5,162 nucleotides of DNA, taken from the NCBI GenBank assembly GCA_022791355.1, contig JAAVYX010000168.1:1-5162 (forward strand). Reading direction: 5' to 3'. Position numbers and translations under genes: made by a program. The stretch is from Clostridiales bacterium (GTDB lineage: Bacteria; Bacillota; Clostridia; Oscillospirales; Acutalibacteraceae). Position 1 is the first letter of the stretch. Every line of letters begins with the position of its first letter. The notes beneath the pieces are model-generated. The model worked only from the letters and a program-made list of their open reading frames with translations, had not been told where the DNA came from and did no database searches. Of the stretch, positions 5,048 through 5,162 are shown piece by piece.

Positions 5048-5088
5048 GGGACGCTCTGCGCCGCAGAGCGCATATGGCACAGGGCCAT
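5048..5088. repeat. Hairpin repeat element, copy 2
   Basis: Second copy of the element at 2-28: GGGACGCTC (5048-5056), nine variable bases, GAGCGCATA (5066-5074). The stem is again 8 bp (5052-5059 with 5063-5070) with a 3-base loop (GCC). Two of the three pairs next to the loop differ from copy 1, and both changes keep pairing (C-G to T-A, A-T to G-C). A second small hairpin follows here too (ATGGC/GCCAT, 5074-5088). Confidence 0.6.
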
Positions 5089-5116
5089 CCGTCGGTATAA
5101 TGTCTGCTTTGCGGAC

Positions 5117-5125
5117 ATTATACCA
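5117..5125 (-). promoter_or_regulatory. Extended -10 box reading leftward
   Basis: TGGTATAAT on the minus strand is a perfect TGnTATAAT extended -10. The hexamer 17 bases upstream is poor (ATACCA), but extended -10 promoters tolerate this. It would transcribe into the non-coding region toward the zinc-ribbon gene, about 600 bases away. Confidence 0.35.
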
Positions 5126-5139
5126 TAAGCGTAAGCCTA

Positions 5140-5148
5140 TGGTATAAT
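5140..5148 (+). promoter_or_regulatory. Extended -10 box reading rightward
   Basis: TGGTATAAT on the plus strand, the mirror image of the leftward box. By symmetry it has the same weak -35 (ATACCA, 5120-5125). Transcription would start near 5155 and leave the window, so any gene it serves is not visible here. Confidence 0.35.
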
Positions 5149-5162
5149 CGGCATCCCCGCGC

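Larger units (their letters stand above)
5094..5148. repeat. Two overlapping, mutually exclusive long hairpins
   Basis: Hairpin 1 pairs 5094-5107 with 5111-5124 (14 bp including one G-U/T-G, loop TTT). Hairpin 2 pairs ATTATACCATA (5117-5127) with TATGGTATAAT (5138-5148), 11 bp, with an inner GC-GTAA-GC cap after one mismatch. The segment 5117-5124 is shared, so only one hairpin can form at a time. Three copies of GGTATAAT or its complement make up the element. No U-run follows on either strand. Confidence 0.75.

Noticed and set aside
4900..5162. tRNA or other known small RNA in the right-hand non-coding region
   Set aside because: No T-arm consensus, acceptor pairing or other recognisable signature was found on either strand.

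Overview
The window looks like chromosome from a moderately GC-rich, low-mobility Bacillota genome, most likely a clostridial lineage of the Oscillospirales type. This is an inference from three things: a SpoVB-like flippase, AAAGGAG-type ribosome binding sites, and a short zinc-ribbon protein of a style common in that group. No search was possible. There are no rRNA or tRNA genes, transposases, CRISPR arrays, phage genes or defence genes visible.

Four genes lie on the minus strand, so transcription runs from high to low coordinates. In that order they are: a 143-aa coiled-coil/zinc-ribbon protein (4502-4071); a trimeric-type purine nucleoside phosphorylase, PNP (3863-3033); a 5'-methylthioadenosine/S-adenosylhomocysteine (MTA/SAH) nucleosidase-family protein (2922-2191); and a 14-helix MOP-superfamily flippase of the SpoVB/MurJ type (1941-130). 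The two nucleoside enzymes form a natural salvage pair. The nucleosidase releases adenine from MTA/SAH, and PNP releases hypoxanthine or guanine from 6-oxopurine nucleosides. The flippase is functionally separate and appears to have its own promoter inside the end of the nucleosidase gene.

The gaps between genes are 110-250 bases, which is long for a tight operon, and each holds inverted repeats. The zinc-ribbon gene ends in a terminator. The PNP leader holds a branched fold that ends in a U-rich tract. The flippase leader is about 245 nt and contains two successive sets of mutually exclusive hairpins, preceded by a TTGACA-16-TAAAAT promoter with an operator-like inverted repeat over its start region.

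The right-hand 660 bases (4503-5162) contain no convincing gene. They hold a candidate promoter with an inverted repeat, a dense array of GCGGCC-centred palindromes, three tandem copies of an 11-bp unit, a second copy of a hairpin element also found at the left edge of the window, and two overlapping long hairpins that carry extended -10 boxes on both strands.

The protein-coding content is ordinary. The parts worth a second look are the non-coding ones: the flippase leader, the PNP leader, and the palindromic intergenic elements at the window edges.
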